From NCBI RefSeq assembly GCF_024585265.1, contig NZ_CP036533.1, positions 3,047,001 to 3,111,000 of the forward strand: a DNA stretch of 64,000 nt. The letters are read 5' to 3'. Within the stretch, counting starts at the first letter, position 1. Each line of letters starts with the position of its first letter. The DNA is from Bradyrhizobium sp. WBAH42 (GTDB lineage Bacteria > Pseudomonadota > Alphaproteobacteria > Rhizobiales > Xanthobacteraceae). Below are positions 6,897 through 15,029 of the stretch, piece after piece. The notes under the pieces were generated by a model. The model was not told where the DNA came from. It did no database searches and saw only the letters and a program-made list of their open reading frames with translations. A program made the position numbers and the translations under genes.

Positions 6897-8696
6897 ATGA
6901 CCGCTCTGTCCAAGAAGCCTGCGGCGATTCGCGTCGTGCTTCCCTTCGTGTTCAAACATTGGCTGAAGCAGCCGGGGCGCGGCCTCGTCGTGGCCGGCGG
7001 CCTGCTCGGCGCAACCGCCGCCGATTTGTTCATGCCGGTCTTCTCCGGACACCTGATCGATGCGCTGACCCGCGGTCCGTCCGACCCCGATGCGCGGCAC
7101 GCGGCGCTGGTCGCGTTCGGCGCCATCGTGGCGCTGGGCGCGGCCTCGATGGTGCTGCGGCTCGCGGGATTGCAGGCGATCGTGCCGTTCACGCTGCAGA
7201 TCATGTCCGAGGTCGCGCAGGAGGCGTTCACGCGCGTGCAGCGCTTCTCGACCGACTGGCACGCGAACTCCTTCGCCGGCTCCACGGTTCGGAAGATCAC
7301 CCGCGGCATGTGGGCGCTCGACCTGCTCAACGACACGCTGCTGCTCGCGCTATTGCCCTCGTTCGTCGTTCTGATCGGCTCGATGATCCTGCTCGGCCTG
7401 CACTGGGTCTCGCTCGGCGCGGTGATCGCGCTCGGCGCGCTGGTCTATGTCACCATGACGGTGCTGTTCTCGACCCGCTACGTCGCGCCGGCCGCGCGCG
7501 TCTCCAATGCCTGGGACACCAAGGTGGGCGGCACGCTGGCGGATGCGCTGACCTGCAACGCCGTGGTGAAATCCTTCGGCGCGGAACTGCGCGAGGACGC
7601 GCGGCTCGCCCGCGTCATCAACCGCTGGGGCGTGCGCGTGCGGCGGACCTGGTTTCGCTACAACTACACCGCCATGGCGCAGCTGACGCTGCTGCTGGGC
7701 TTGCGCGCCTCGGTGATCGGCGGCTCCGTTTTGCTGTGGGTCTCCGGCTACGCCTCGCCCGGCGACGTCACCTACGTGCTGACGAGCTACTATGTGATCC
7801 ACGCCTATTTGCGCGACGTCGGCATGCACATCAACAACCTCCAGCGCTCGGTCAACGACATGGAGGAGCTGGTGGCGATCCACGACGAGCCGATCGGCAT
7901 CGCCGATGCGGCCAATGCGCAGCCGATCGCGATCGAAGGCGGCGAGATCGTGTTCGACGACGTCACGTTCCACTATGGCGGCCATCGTGCGCCGCTCTAT
8001 GACGGGCTGTCGCTGACGATCCGCGCCGGCGAGCGGGTCGGCCTCGTCGGCCGCTCCGGCTCCGGCAAGACCACCTTCGTCAAGCTGGTGCAGCGGCTCT
8101 ATGACGTCACCGGCGGCCGCGTGCTGATCGACGGGCAGGACATCGCGCTGGCCACGCAGCAATCGCTGCGCAGCCAGATCGCGATCGTGCAGCAGGAGCC
8201 GATCCTGTTTCACCGTACGCTCGCCGAGAACATCGCCTATGGCCGGCCCGGCGCCAGCTTGGAGGCGATCGAGCAGGCGGCGCGGCTTGCCAATGCGCAC
8301 GACTTCATCCTGCGCCTGCCGAAGGGTTACGGCACCCTGGTCGGTGAGCGGGGCGTGAAATTGTCGGGCGGCGAGCGGCAGCGCGTGGCGCTGGCGCGCG
8401 CCTTCCTGGCGGATGCTCCGGTGCTGATCCTGGACGAGGCGACCTCGAGTCTCGATTCGGAATCGGAGGCGCTGATCCAGGAGGCGATGGAGCGGCTGAT
8501 GAAGGGACGCACCTCCATCGTGATCGCGCACCGGCTGTCGACGGTGAAGAGCCTCGATCGCATCCTGGTGTTCGACCGCGGCGAGATCGTCGAGCAGGGC
8601 ACGCACGGTCTGCTCGCGGCCAAGCCCGGCGGCATCTATCGCAGCCTGTTCGAGCGCCAGGTGGTGGAGCTCGGAGAGATCGCAGCAGCGGAATGA
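6897..8696 (+). CDS. ABC transporter, fused permease-ATPase exporter
   Basis: This is a half-transporter of the MsbA/multidrug type: an N-terminal six-helix membrane domain, then a nucleotide-binding domain. The ATPase motifs are complete: Walker A GRSGSGKTT near residue 388, Q-loop in IAIVQQEPILF, signature LSGGERQRVALARA near 490, Walker B VLILDEATSSLD near 508, and the switch histidine in IVIAHRLSTVKS. It probably works as a homodimer exporting a lipid or drug. The frame is open from TTG 6849, with ATGs at 6861 and 6897; I prefer 6897 from the start of protein-like sequence, but 6861 remains possible. A MATE exporter follows 52 bases downstream on the same strand. Confidence 0.88.
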   Translation: MTALSKKPAAIRVVLPFVFKHWLKQPGRGLVVAGGLLGATAADLFMPVFSGHLIDALTRGPSDPDARHAALVAFGAIVALGAASMVLRLAGLQAIVPFTLQIMSEVAQEAFTRVQRFSTDWHANSFAGSTVRKITRGMWALDLLNDTLLLALLPSFVVLIGSMILLGLHWVSLGAVIALGALVYVTMTVLFSTRYVAPAARVSNAWDTKVGGTLADALTCNAVVKSFGAELREDARLARVINRWGVRVRRTWFRYNYTAMAQLTLLLGLRASVIGGSVLLWVSGYASPGDVTYVLTSYYVIHAYLRDVGMHINNLQRSVNDMEELVAIHDEPIGIADAANAQPIAIEGGEIVFDDVTFHYGGHRAPLYDGLSLTIRAGERVGLVGRSGSGKTTFVKLVQRLYDVTGGRVLIDGQDIALATQQSLRSQIAIVQQEPILFHRTLAENIAYGRPGASLEAIEQAARLANAHDFILRLPKGYGTLVGERGVKLSGGERQRVALARAFLADAPVLILDEATSSLDSESEALIQEAMERLMKGRTSIVIAHRLSTVKSLDRILVFDRGEIVEQGTHGLLAAKPGGIYRSLFERQVVELGEIAAAE

Positions 8697-8748
8697 CGCG
8701 CGTGGCCGGTGGACGAATGCCGGCCACGTCGCGTGGGGATGGAACGAC

Positions 8749-10149
8749 ATGAAAGACCTGACACACGGCTCTATCGTGAGACACATCCTGGCCATGGCGC
8801 CGCCGATCATGGTCGGCATGATCTCGATCATGATCTGCCAGCTGGTCGATCTGTATTTCGTATCTAGCCTCGGCGATGCGGCGGTTGCCGGCGTCGCCGC
8901 GGCCGGCAATGCCGGCTTTCTCGTCAATGCCTTGATGCAGGTGCTCGGCGTCGGCACGGTGGCGCTGATCGCGCATGCCGTGGGACGCAAGGACCGGGCG
9001 GATGCGAACCTGATCTTGAACCAGGCGGTCGTGCTGTCGGTGCTGGCCGGCCTCTTGACCCTCGTGATCGGCGCAGCGCTGTCGCGCCCTTACATGCGTT
9101 CGGTCGCGGCCGACCAGGCCACGGTCGAGGCGGGGACCACCTACCTGTTGTGGTTCATGCCGGCGCTCGCGCTGGAATTCGCCATGCAGGTGCTGGCTTC
9201 GGCGCTGCGTGCGACCGGAATCGTGCGTCCCGCGATGGTCGTGCGCGCGCTCGCGGTCGCGATCAATATCGCATTGGCGCCGGTGCTGATCTCGGGCTGG
9301 GGCACGGGCTGCGCGCTCGGTGTCGCCGGCGCGGGGCTGGCGAGCTCGATCGCAGTCGCCGTCGGCGTGCTGATGCTGCTGGCCTATTTCCGCAAGGTCG
9401 AGCGCTACGTCGCCTTCAACGCGGCGCAGTGGCGTCCGCAGCCGCGGCACCTGATGCGCATCCTGAATGTCGGCCTGCCGGCCGGCGGCGAGTTCGCGAT
9501 GATGTTCATCTTCATGGCGGTGGTCTATTACGTGCTGCGCGACTTCGGCGCGGCGGCGCAGGCGGGCTTCGGCATCGGGCAGCGCGTGCTCGGCCTGATT
9601 CAGATGCCGGCGCTCGCGATTGCGCTGGCGGCCGCGCCCATCGCCGGCCAGAACGTCGGTGCCGGCAACGGCGCGCGGGTGCGGGAAACCTTTGTCAAGA
9701 CGGCGCTGATCACCACCGTCGTGGCGGTCGGCTTCATGATCCTCGCGCAGCTGAAGCCGGAGCTGCTGCTGGCCGGGTTTTCCAACGACCGGGAGACGAT
9801 GGCGATCGCCTTCCTGTTCCTGCGGATCATCTCGCTCAACATGGTGGCGCAGGGCCTCATCTTCACCTGCTCCAGCATGTTCCAGGGCCTCGGCAACACC
9901 AGGCCTGTGCTGGTGAGCTCGGTGACGCGCGTGTTCACCTATTCGCTGCCGGTGCTCTGGCTGTCGACGCGGCCGGGTTTCCGCATCGAGCATGTCTGGT
10001 ATCTCTCGATCGCGGCGACGACGCTGCAGGCCGCAATGAGCCTGTGGCTCATGCGCCGCGAGTTCGGCAAGCGCTTCGCGTCGCAGGACGAGGCCGCGAA
10101 GGCAGTGGAAGCCGAGCCGGTCGCGCCTCCGGCCCGTGCTCCCGCGTAG
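8749..10149 (+). CDS. MATE-family multidrug efflux transporter
   Basis: The 466-residue, strongly hydrophobic protein has about 12 membrane segments in two related halves, the standard MATE size and architecture. It opens with the typical GSIVRHILAMAPPIMVGMIS segment, and the second half has VGLPAGGEFAMMF and GQNVGAGN, which recur in MATE proteins. These pumps export cationic compounds using a sodium or proton gradient. The ATG at 8749 is preceded by GGGGATGGA. It is probably co-transcribed with the ABC exporter upstream. It ends 50 bases from a convergent permease gene, and I see no clear terminator there. Confidence 0.9.
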   Translation: MKDLTHGSIVRHILAMAPPIMVGMISIMICQLVDLYFVSSLGDAAVAGVAAAGNAGFLVNALMQVLGVGTVALIAHAVGRKDRADANLILNQAVVLSVLAGLLTLVIGAALSRPYMRSVAADQATVEAGTTYLLWFMPALALEFAMQVLASALRATGIVRPAMVVRALAVAINIALAPVLISGWGTGCALGVAGAGLASSIAVAVGVLMLLAYFRKVERYVAFNAAQWRPQPRHLMRILNVGLPAGGEFAMMFIFMAVVYYVLRDFGAAAQAGFGIGQRVLGLIQMPALAIALAAAPIAGQNVGAGNGARVRETFVKTALITTVVAVGFMILAQLKPELLLAGFSNDRETMAIAFLFLRIISLNMVAQGLIFTCSSMFQGLGNTRPVLVSSVTRVFTYSLPVLWLSTRPGFRIEHVWYLSIAATTLQAAMSLWLMRREFGKRFASQDEAAKAVEAEPVAPPARAPA

Positions 10150-10199
10150 CGAAAGTGACATCCCTCCCACGCCTCCCGCCAGCTTGCGGCGCCGTGGGG

Positions 10200-10943
10200 C
10201 TAATGCGCGCCAAGGCTGTTCCAGACGAGAGTGAGGCCCGACAGAAACAAGAGGCCGAGCACGACATCGCCGAAATGCTTGTCGTTCAGCGCGTGATAGA
10301 CGCGCGCGCCCGCCCATGCGCCGATCAAGGTGCCCGGAAAGGCGACGGCCGCGAGCCAGACCACTTTGAGCTCGACGAGACCCGATGCGGTCTGCAGCAG
10401 CAGTGCGGTGGCGAGCACCGTGAAGTTAAAGAGCTGGAAGATGCCGCGCCGCTCGTGCTTGTTCCAGCCGCGGATATTGGCCCACAGGATCGGCAGCGGT
10501 CCCGAGAGCCCAGCGAGGCCACCAAGAATGCCGCCGGCAAAGCCGACCGCGCCGTCGGCAATCCGGCCGCCGGATTTGATCGCGAGCGACCTCTTGTTCA
10601 GATAGAGCGCCGTAGAGAAAATCAGGATCAGCACACCGACGCTCAGCTTGAACACTTTTGGATCGGCCGAGGCCACCATCATGGTGCCGAGCGGGACGCC
10701 GAGCAGGCCGCCGATCAGGAACGGCCAGACCAGCGAGAGGTTGAAGCTCTTCCACATCGAGGGCAGCGTCGAGGTCTGCGCGATCACCGAGCAGATCAGC
10801 ACCAAGGGGACCGCGAGCGAGGGCGGCAGCACATAGAGCCAGATGCCGAGCGCCATCAGCGCCGTGCCGAAACCGGCCAGTCCCGAGACGAAGCCGCCGG
10901 CGAGCGCGCCGAGCAGCAGCAGGACGTAGGTGAGCGTTTCCAA
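10200..10943 (-). CDS. TauE/SafE (TSUP) family membrane permease
   Basis: The 247-residue protein is almost entirely membrane helices (about seven or eight) in two repeats. Each repeat has the family's glycine-rich helix start: GGFVSGLAGFGTALMALGIW near the N-terminus and GGILGGLAGLSGPLPILW in the middle. TSUP proteins transport sulfite, sulfoacetate or other small organic anions; the substrate cannot be read from the sequence. The neighbouring MocR-type regulator on the same strand could be functionally related, since TauR-like MocR proteins control sulfonate use, but nothing here proves it. Confidence 0.85.
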   Translation of the reverse strand: METLTYVLLLLGALAGGFVSGLAGFGTALMALGIWLYVLPPSLAVPLVLICSVIAQTSTLPSMWKSFNLSLVWPFLIGGLLGVPLGTMMVASADPKVFKLSVGVLILIFSTALYLNKRSLAIKSGGRIADGAVGFAGGILGGLAGLSGPLPILWANIRGWNKHERRGIFQLFNFTVLATALLLQTASGLVELKVVWLAAVAFPGTLIGAWAGARVYHALNDKHFGDVVLGLLFLSGLTLVWNSLGAH

Positions 10944-11078
10944 CAGACTGTCCTTGTCGCCAGGGGCGATCCCGAGCTGATCGCCACGGCTCGCATAACA
11001 TGCCTGCCGGCATGCAGGTCAATCCGTGCCGCATGCAAGCGTGATCTGCGGCGCTCCATCGCCGTCATCGTCGATGAT

Positions 11079-12449
11079 CTAGACGATCTGCCTGGTGTCG
11101 GCAGGCTTCTGCAGCGCGCCGACCAGGATGCGCAGCGCCTCCGTCAATTCCGATCTGTTTCGGGCCGCGCCCAGCGAGACGCGTGCCGCCTGCGGCGGTG
11201 CCCCGTCGACGGTGAAGGCATCGCCGGCGACGACCGCAAGCCCGTTCCGCAGAAGATGTGCGGCGAGATCGGGTCGCTCTTCCGGCAGTCGCAGCCAGAG
11301 ATGATGCGCCGCGGGCCTGGCCAGGAACTGAAAACCTTTCAGCGCGCGTTGCGCGAGCTGCTGGCGGCCGACGGCTTCGTTGCGGATAGCGCTGATGATG
11401 CGATCGGCAATGCCGCCTTCGATCCAATGCGTCACCAGCGCGACCATCAGGGGCGCCGGCATCTGCACGGTCGCCTGCAGGGAGGTGCGCATGTCCCGCT
11501 GCGCGCCACTGTCGGGGGTCACCAGATAGGCAACGCGCAGCGCCGGCGCGATGCATTTTGACAGCGTGGTCGCAAGATATGTTCGCTCCGGAATGAGGTT
11601 CGCGATCGGCGAGGCCGCGCGGTCGAGCAGCCCGTAGGCGTCATCCTCGATCAGGATGGTGCCGGCATCGCGGATGATCTTCGCGATCGCGCCGCGCCGC
11701 TCGGCGGAAAGCGTCGCCGTGGTCGGATTGTGCAGCGTCGGAATGAGATAGACGGCTTTCGGCTTGTGCACGCGGCACGCCTTTGCCAGCGCATCCGGCA
11801 GGATGCCGTCCTCATCCATGGGGACACCGACGAGCTTGACGCCGAGCCGGGCCGCGGCGGCCTTGATGCCGGGGAAGGTGAGGGCTTCGGTCAGCACGGT
11901 GTCGCCGGGCCGCGCAACATGGGCGAGCAGGTTGAAGAGGATCGTCTGTGCGCCGGGAAAGATCACCAGCCTATCGGCCTGCGCATGCGCGACGCGGGCG
12001 CGCATCCAGCGCGCCGCGACCTCGCGCTCATGCGCGCTGCCGCCGGGCGGCTGGTAGTTGAGATACGCCGTCAGGCCCGATTGCGCGCGGAGGGCTTCCA
12101 GCCCGGCGATGATGCGCTCGTCGAGCTGCGCCTCCAGCGGGTGCGGCGGCACATTCATCGACAGGTCGATCGCGACCGGGTGCGGCAGGTCGACCGCGCG
12201 CCGCGCGCTGGTCTCCGACACGAACGAGCCCTGTCCGACGCGAGCTTCCATGATGCCGCGGCGCCGCGCCTCGGTGTAGGCGCGCGTCACCGTGGTGAGG
12301 TCGATGCCGAGTGCTTTTGCCAGCGCACGCTGCGTCGGCAGCTGTTGACCGCGCACCAGCCTGCCGGCGGCAATATCGGCCTCCATGGCCTCGACGATCC
12401 GCTGATAGCGCGGGCCCGAAAGCTCCGAGATTGTAGGGATCCATTCCAT
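11079..12449 (-). CDS. MocR-type regulator (GntR helix-turn-helix fused to PLP aminotransferase fold)
   Basis: The first about 75 residues are a GntR winged helix (GPRYQRIVEAMEADIAAGRL, then LPTQRALAKALGIDLTTVTRAY). The remaining about 380 are a fold-type I aminotransferase domain with the PLP lysine in ATTLSKCIAPALR and an upstream IEDDAYGLL aspartate segment. MocR proteins sense amino-acid-like ligands or PLP and often regulate a divergent gene. Here the divergent gene encodes a DUF983 protein 80 bases away, and the gene downstream on the same strand is a TSUP permease. ATG 12464 is also in frame, five codons upstream. Confidence 0.88.
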   Translation of the reverse strand: MEWIPTISELSGPRYQRIVEAMEADIAAGRLVRGQQLPTQRALAKALGIDLTTVTRAYTEARRRGIMEARVGQGSFVSETSARRAVDLPHPVAIDLSMNVPPHPLEAQLDERIIAGLEALRAQSGLTAYLNYQPPGGSAHEREVAARWMRARVAHAQADRLVIFPGAQTILFNLLAHVARPGDTVLTEALTFPGIKAAAARLGVKLVGVPMDEDGILPDALAKACRVHKPKAVYLIPTLHNPTTATLSAERRGAIAKIIRDAGTILIEDDAYGLLDRAASPIANLIPERTYLATTLSKCIAPALRVAYLVTPDSGAQRDMRTSLQATVQMPAPLMVALVTHWIEGGIADRIISAIRNEAVGRQQLAQRALKGFQFLARPAAHHLWLRLPEERPDLAAHLLRNGLAVVAGDAFTVDGAPPQAARVSLGAARNRSELTEALRILVGALQKPADTRQIV

Positions 12450-12528
12450 GCAATTTGGGCCCATAACCTTTGAATGTAGGCATGCAAGATATTATTGTAT
12501 GGATCGTCGAAAAGGAAGAGGTGTGGGC

Positions 12529-12966
12529 ATGTCTGTCTCTCTGGCAACGGTCTCTCTGGCCAAGGCGATGTGGCGCGGTTTCAGCGGCAAATGTCCGCAT
12601 TGCGGGGAAGGGCACATGTTCGGCCGCTTCCTGAAGGTGGCGGAGGCTTGCGACCATTGCGGCGAGGAGCTGTTCCACCAGCGCGCCGACGACTTTCCCG
12701 CCTATCTCGTGATGGTCGTGGTCGGTCATCTCGTGGTGCCGGCGATCCTCGCGGTCGAGACCGCCTACGCGCCGCCGGAATGGCTGCAGCTCGCGGTATG
12801 GCTGCCGGTGACGCTGTTCGCCTCGCTCGCGCTGCTGCAACCCACCAAGGGTGCCATCGTCGGCCTGCAATGGCAGCTCGGCATGCACGGTTTCGAGGCG
12901 GGCAAGCTGCGGCGCGAAGCCGGCGAGCTTGCGCCGGTGCTGGTGAAGGACACGCGCGCCGCGTAA
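12529..12966 (+). CDS. DUF983 family zinc-ribbon membrane protein
   Basis: The 145-residue product has an N-terminal zinc-ribbon-like pair of motifs, KCPHCGEGHMF and CDHCGEELF, followed by two hydrophobic segments (YLVMVVVGHLVVPAILAV and LAVWLPVTLFASLALL). This layout matches DUF983, common in Rhizobiales and of unknown function. I chose ATG 12529 because AGGAAGAGG lies eight bases upstream; the frame extends further up but overlaps the divergent MocR gene start. An alpha/beta hydrolase gene follows on the same strand. Confidence 0.8.
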   Translation: MSVSLATVSLAKAMWRGFSGKCPHCGEGHMFGRFLKVAEACDHCGEELFHQRADDFPAYLVMVVVGHLVVPAILAVETAYAPPEWLQLAVWLPVTLFASLALLQPTKGAIVGLQWQLGMHGFEAGKLRREAGELAPVLVKDTRAA

Positions 12967-13021
12967 GCAGCGTTTACATCGCGCGGCCGGCCGCTACACT
13001 CCGTCGTATCAAACAAGAACG

Positions 13022-13747
13022 ATGGAAACGCCGATGGCCGCACGCGCGAAGACCTTCCTGCTCTGTCATGGCGCATGGTCCGGCGGATGGGCCTGGAAGA
13101 AGATGCACCCGCTGATGGCGCAGGCCGGCCACCGCCTGGTGGCGCCGACCTACACCGGGCTCGGCGAGCGCGCGCATCTGGCGAATCCTTCGGTCGATCT
13201 CGACACGCATATCCAGGATATCCTCAACGTCATCGCTTTCGAGGATCTCAACGACATCGTGCTGCTCGGCCACAGCTACGGCGGCATGGTCGCGACCGGC
13301 GTCGCCGACCGCGCGCGCGAGCGCGTGACGCAGCTGATCTATCTCGATGCCTTCGTGCCGCGTGACGGCCAGTCGCTGTTCGACCTCAACGAGGGCGGAC
13401 GCGAGCCGATGCGCAAGGCAGTCAGCTCGGGCGACGGCTATCGCATCCCGCCGAACCCGCCGCCGCCGGATACCGCGCAGGCCGATCTCGACTGGCTCAA
13501 TGCGCGGCGCGTCCCGATGCCGATCAAGTGCTTCGAGACGCGCTTGAGGCTCGAGCACGGCGAGCCGGCGATGCCGCGCAGCTACATCTATTGCACGCGC
13601 CTTCCGCCCGGCGATGTGTTCGGGCGGTTCGCCCAGCGCACGAAGAGCGAGGAGGGCTGGCGCTATGTCGAGCTCGACGCCAGTCACGCGCCGAATGTGA
13701 CGGCGCCGGAGGCGTTGATGAAGGTGTTGAACGAGATCGTCGCGTAG
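13022..13747 (+). CDS. Alpha/beta hydrolase, plant-esterase-like
   Basis: The 241-residue enzyme has the alpha/beta hydrolase core: an N-terminal oxyanion strand with FLLCHGAWSGGWAW, the nucleophile elbow GHSYGG with S85, and a C-terminal histidine H222 in LDASHAPNV. The HGAWSGGW start and compact size resemble plant methyl-salicylate-esterase-like and related bacterial esterases (AB_hydrolase_6/12 type). The substrate is unknown. A second in-frame ATG at 13034 is possible. A palindromic repeat and the convergent rnpB gene follow. Confidence 0.82.
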   Translation: METPMAARAKTFLLCHGAWSGGWAWKKMHPLMAQAGHRLVAPTYTGLGERAHLANPSVDLDTHIQDILNVIAFEDLNDIVLLGHSYGGMVATGVADRARERVTQLIYLDAFVPRDGQSLFDLNEGGREPMRKAVSSGDGYRIPPNPPPPDTAQADLDWLNARRVPMPIKCFETRLRLEHGEPAMPRSYIYCTRLPPGDVFGRFAQRTKSEEGWRYVELDASHAPNVTAPEALMKVLNEIVA

Positions 13748-13756
13748 CTCACAGCC

Positions 13757-13855
13757 GTCATTCCGGCTCGCGAAGCGAGAGCCCGGAATCCATCAGGCAG
13801 CGGAGTCGGTGGATGAATGGATTCCGGGTTCGTGCTGCGCACGCCCCGGAATGAC
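13757..13855. repeat. Intergenic palindromic repeat, GTCATTCCGG family
   Basis: The element starts GTCATTCCGG, has inner pairs CCCGGAATCCAT and ATGGATTCCGGG, and ends CCCCGGAATGAC. It could fold into a long imperfect hairpin. It is the same family as 14907-15008 and, in a shortened form, 31495-31543. Here it separates the alpha/beta hydrolase gene from the 3' end of rnpB. Confidence 0.85.
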
Positions 13856-13973
13856 AGCAGCCCAAATTGGTGAGGGGTCCGATGCGTTAGCATCGAACCC
13901 CTCGTTGCTTCCTTAGCAAGACGCGTTTTCTTCACGCGAACCGGAAACCTACTTCGCTCGAAAACGCTTTAGA

Positions 13974-14394
13974 GCATCAGCCGGCCTGTAAGCCGGGTTC
14001 TGTAGGGCACCGTCCACTTGCGCGAACGATACGTGACGGCCATTCCTCTGGGACCATGTTTGCACACGGCCTCGAGCAACCTACCCGGACGGCGGGCCTG
14101 ACATCGCCCCGCGGTGTTATCGCTTTCGCGAACAGCCCGCTTAAGCCGTCCCTATTCGGTTTTGCTCCCGGTGGGGTTTGCCCTGCCGGCTCCGTTGCCG
14201 GAACCGCGGTGCGCTCTTACCGCACCTTTTCACCCTTACTTCCTCCGAGGAGGGAGCGGTTCGTTCTCTGTGGCACTTTCCCTGGGGTCACCCCCGCCGG
14301 ACGTTATCCGGCACCGCATGTCAAGGGAGCCCGGACTTTCCTCCCCGGCGGCCTTTCGGCACCTGCCGGAGCGGCCGTCCGGCCGACTGACGGC
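13974..14394 (-). ncRNA. rnpB: RNase P RNA (M1 RNA)
   Basis: Read on the minus strand, the region contains the conserved 5' core GGAAAGTCCGGGCTCC, the internal GGGTGAAAAGGTGCGGTAAG and GGCAGGGCAAACCCC segments, and the 3' AGAACCCGGCTTACAGGCC. The terminal helix P1 can be drawn: CAGTCGGCC near the 5' end (14381-14389) pairs over nine positions with GGCCGGCTG near the 3' end (13978-13986). Length of about 420 bases fits a bacterial type A RNA of alphaproteobacteria. It is the catalytic subunit that matures tRNA 5' ends. Exact ends are estimated from P1. Confidence 0.95.
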
Positions 14395-14397
14395 TTA

Positions 14398-14426
14398 GGC
14401 ATGGGCATTTGTGACGGTTTCGTCAA
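14398..14426 (-). promoter_or_regulatory. Candidate rnpB promoter
   Basis: On the minus strand, TTGACG (complement of 14421-14426) is followed after 17 bases by CATGCC (complement of 14398-14403), about six bases before the predicted 5' end of rnpB. The -35 box is near consensus, the -10 box is weak. Placement relative to P1 supports it. Confidence 0.45.
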
Positions 14427-14539
14427 GCCGATATCGCGAGGCACGCTCGGTCAGAAATAATTTATCGTGAAGATGTCGTTTGGCGCGCAACCCGTTCGAC
14501 TGGATGCCGGCAACACAGCCGAACAACAGGAGTGAAGCG

Positions 14540-14893
14540 ATGCAATACCTGCTGATGATCTACCAGAACGAGGTCGAGTACGCGAAGAACGACGCGGCGA
14601 CCAGCCAGAAGATGCTGGCCGAATACCAGACCTTCACGCAAGCCATCATCCAGAGCGGCAATTTCAAGGCCGGCGACCGCCTGCAGCCGACCACGACCGC
14701 AACGACCGTGCGTGTGCGCGAGGGCAAGACGCTGACGACCGATGGTCCGTTCGCGGAAACGCGCGAGCAGCTCGGCGGCTATTACCTGATCGAAGCCAAG
14801 GATCTCAACGCCGCCATCGAGATCGCGGCGCGGATTCCCAGCGCACGCATCGGCTCGATCGAGGTGCGGCCGATCTGGGTGTACGAGAAGTGA
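14540..14893 (+). CDS. YCII-related (DGPF) protein, partner of the ECF42-type sigma factor
   Basis: The 117-residue protein is a small ferredoxin-like YCII fold with the DGPF signature in TTDGPFAETREQLGGYYLIEA, preceded by MQYLLMIYQNE. DGPF proteins are the standard genomic partners of ECF42 sigma factors, and such a factor follows 137 bases downstream. I chose ATG 14540, with AGGAGTGA upstream at 14529-14536, over the frame's first ATG at 14480. Its molecular role, possibly an enzyme or a small-molecule sensor, is not established. A palindromic repeat separates it from the sigma gene. Confidence 0.88.
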   Translation: MQYLLMIYQNEVEYAKNDAATSQKMLAEYQTFTQAIIQSGNFKAGDRLQPTTTATTVRVREGKTLTTDGPFAETREQLGGYYLIEAKDLNAAIEIAARIPSARIGSIEVRPIWVYEK

Positions 14894-14906
14894 CGGCTCT
14901 CACCTT

Positions 14907-15008
14907 CGTCATTCCGGGATGCGCCGCAAGGCGCAGGCCCGGAATCCATATCCCCGAATCGTGGTCATGGATTCCGGGCTCGCGGCTTTGCCGCGCCCCG
15001 GAATGACG
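14907..15008. repeat. Intergenic palindromic repeat, GTCATTCCGG family
   Basis: The element starts CGTCATTCCGGGATGCGCCG, has the inner pair CCCGGAATCCAT and ATGGATTCCGGG, and ends CCCCGGAATGACG. It lies between the DGPF gene and the sigma factor gene, 21 bases before the sigma start codon. Confidence 0.85.
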
Positions 15009-15029
15009 AGAGGGGAGTGATCGCGTGAC

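Noticed and set aside
8305..10317. 670-codon open frame on the minus strand opposite the ABC and MATE genes
   Set aside because: Its translation is rich in Arg, His, Asp and Gln without any family motif, and both plus-strand genes are unmistakable. It is a GC-rich antisense shadow.
14056..14460. 134-codon plus-strand frame within rnpB
   Set aside because: The region is RNase P RNA on the opposite strand; the frame has no ribosome-binding site or family resemblance.
13757..15008. Repeats on both sides of rnpB considered as borders of a mobile element
   Set aside because: The repeats are palindromic units found elsewhere in the window, and nothing between them encodes a transposase or integrase.
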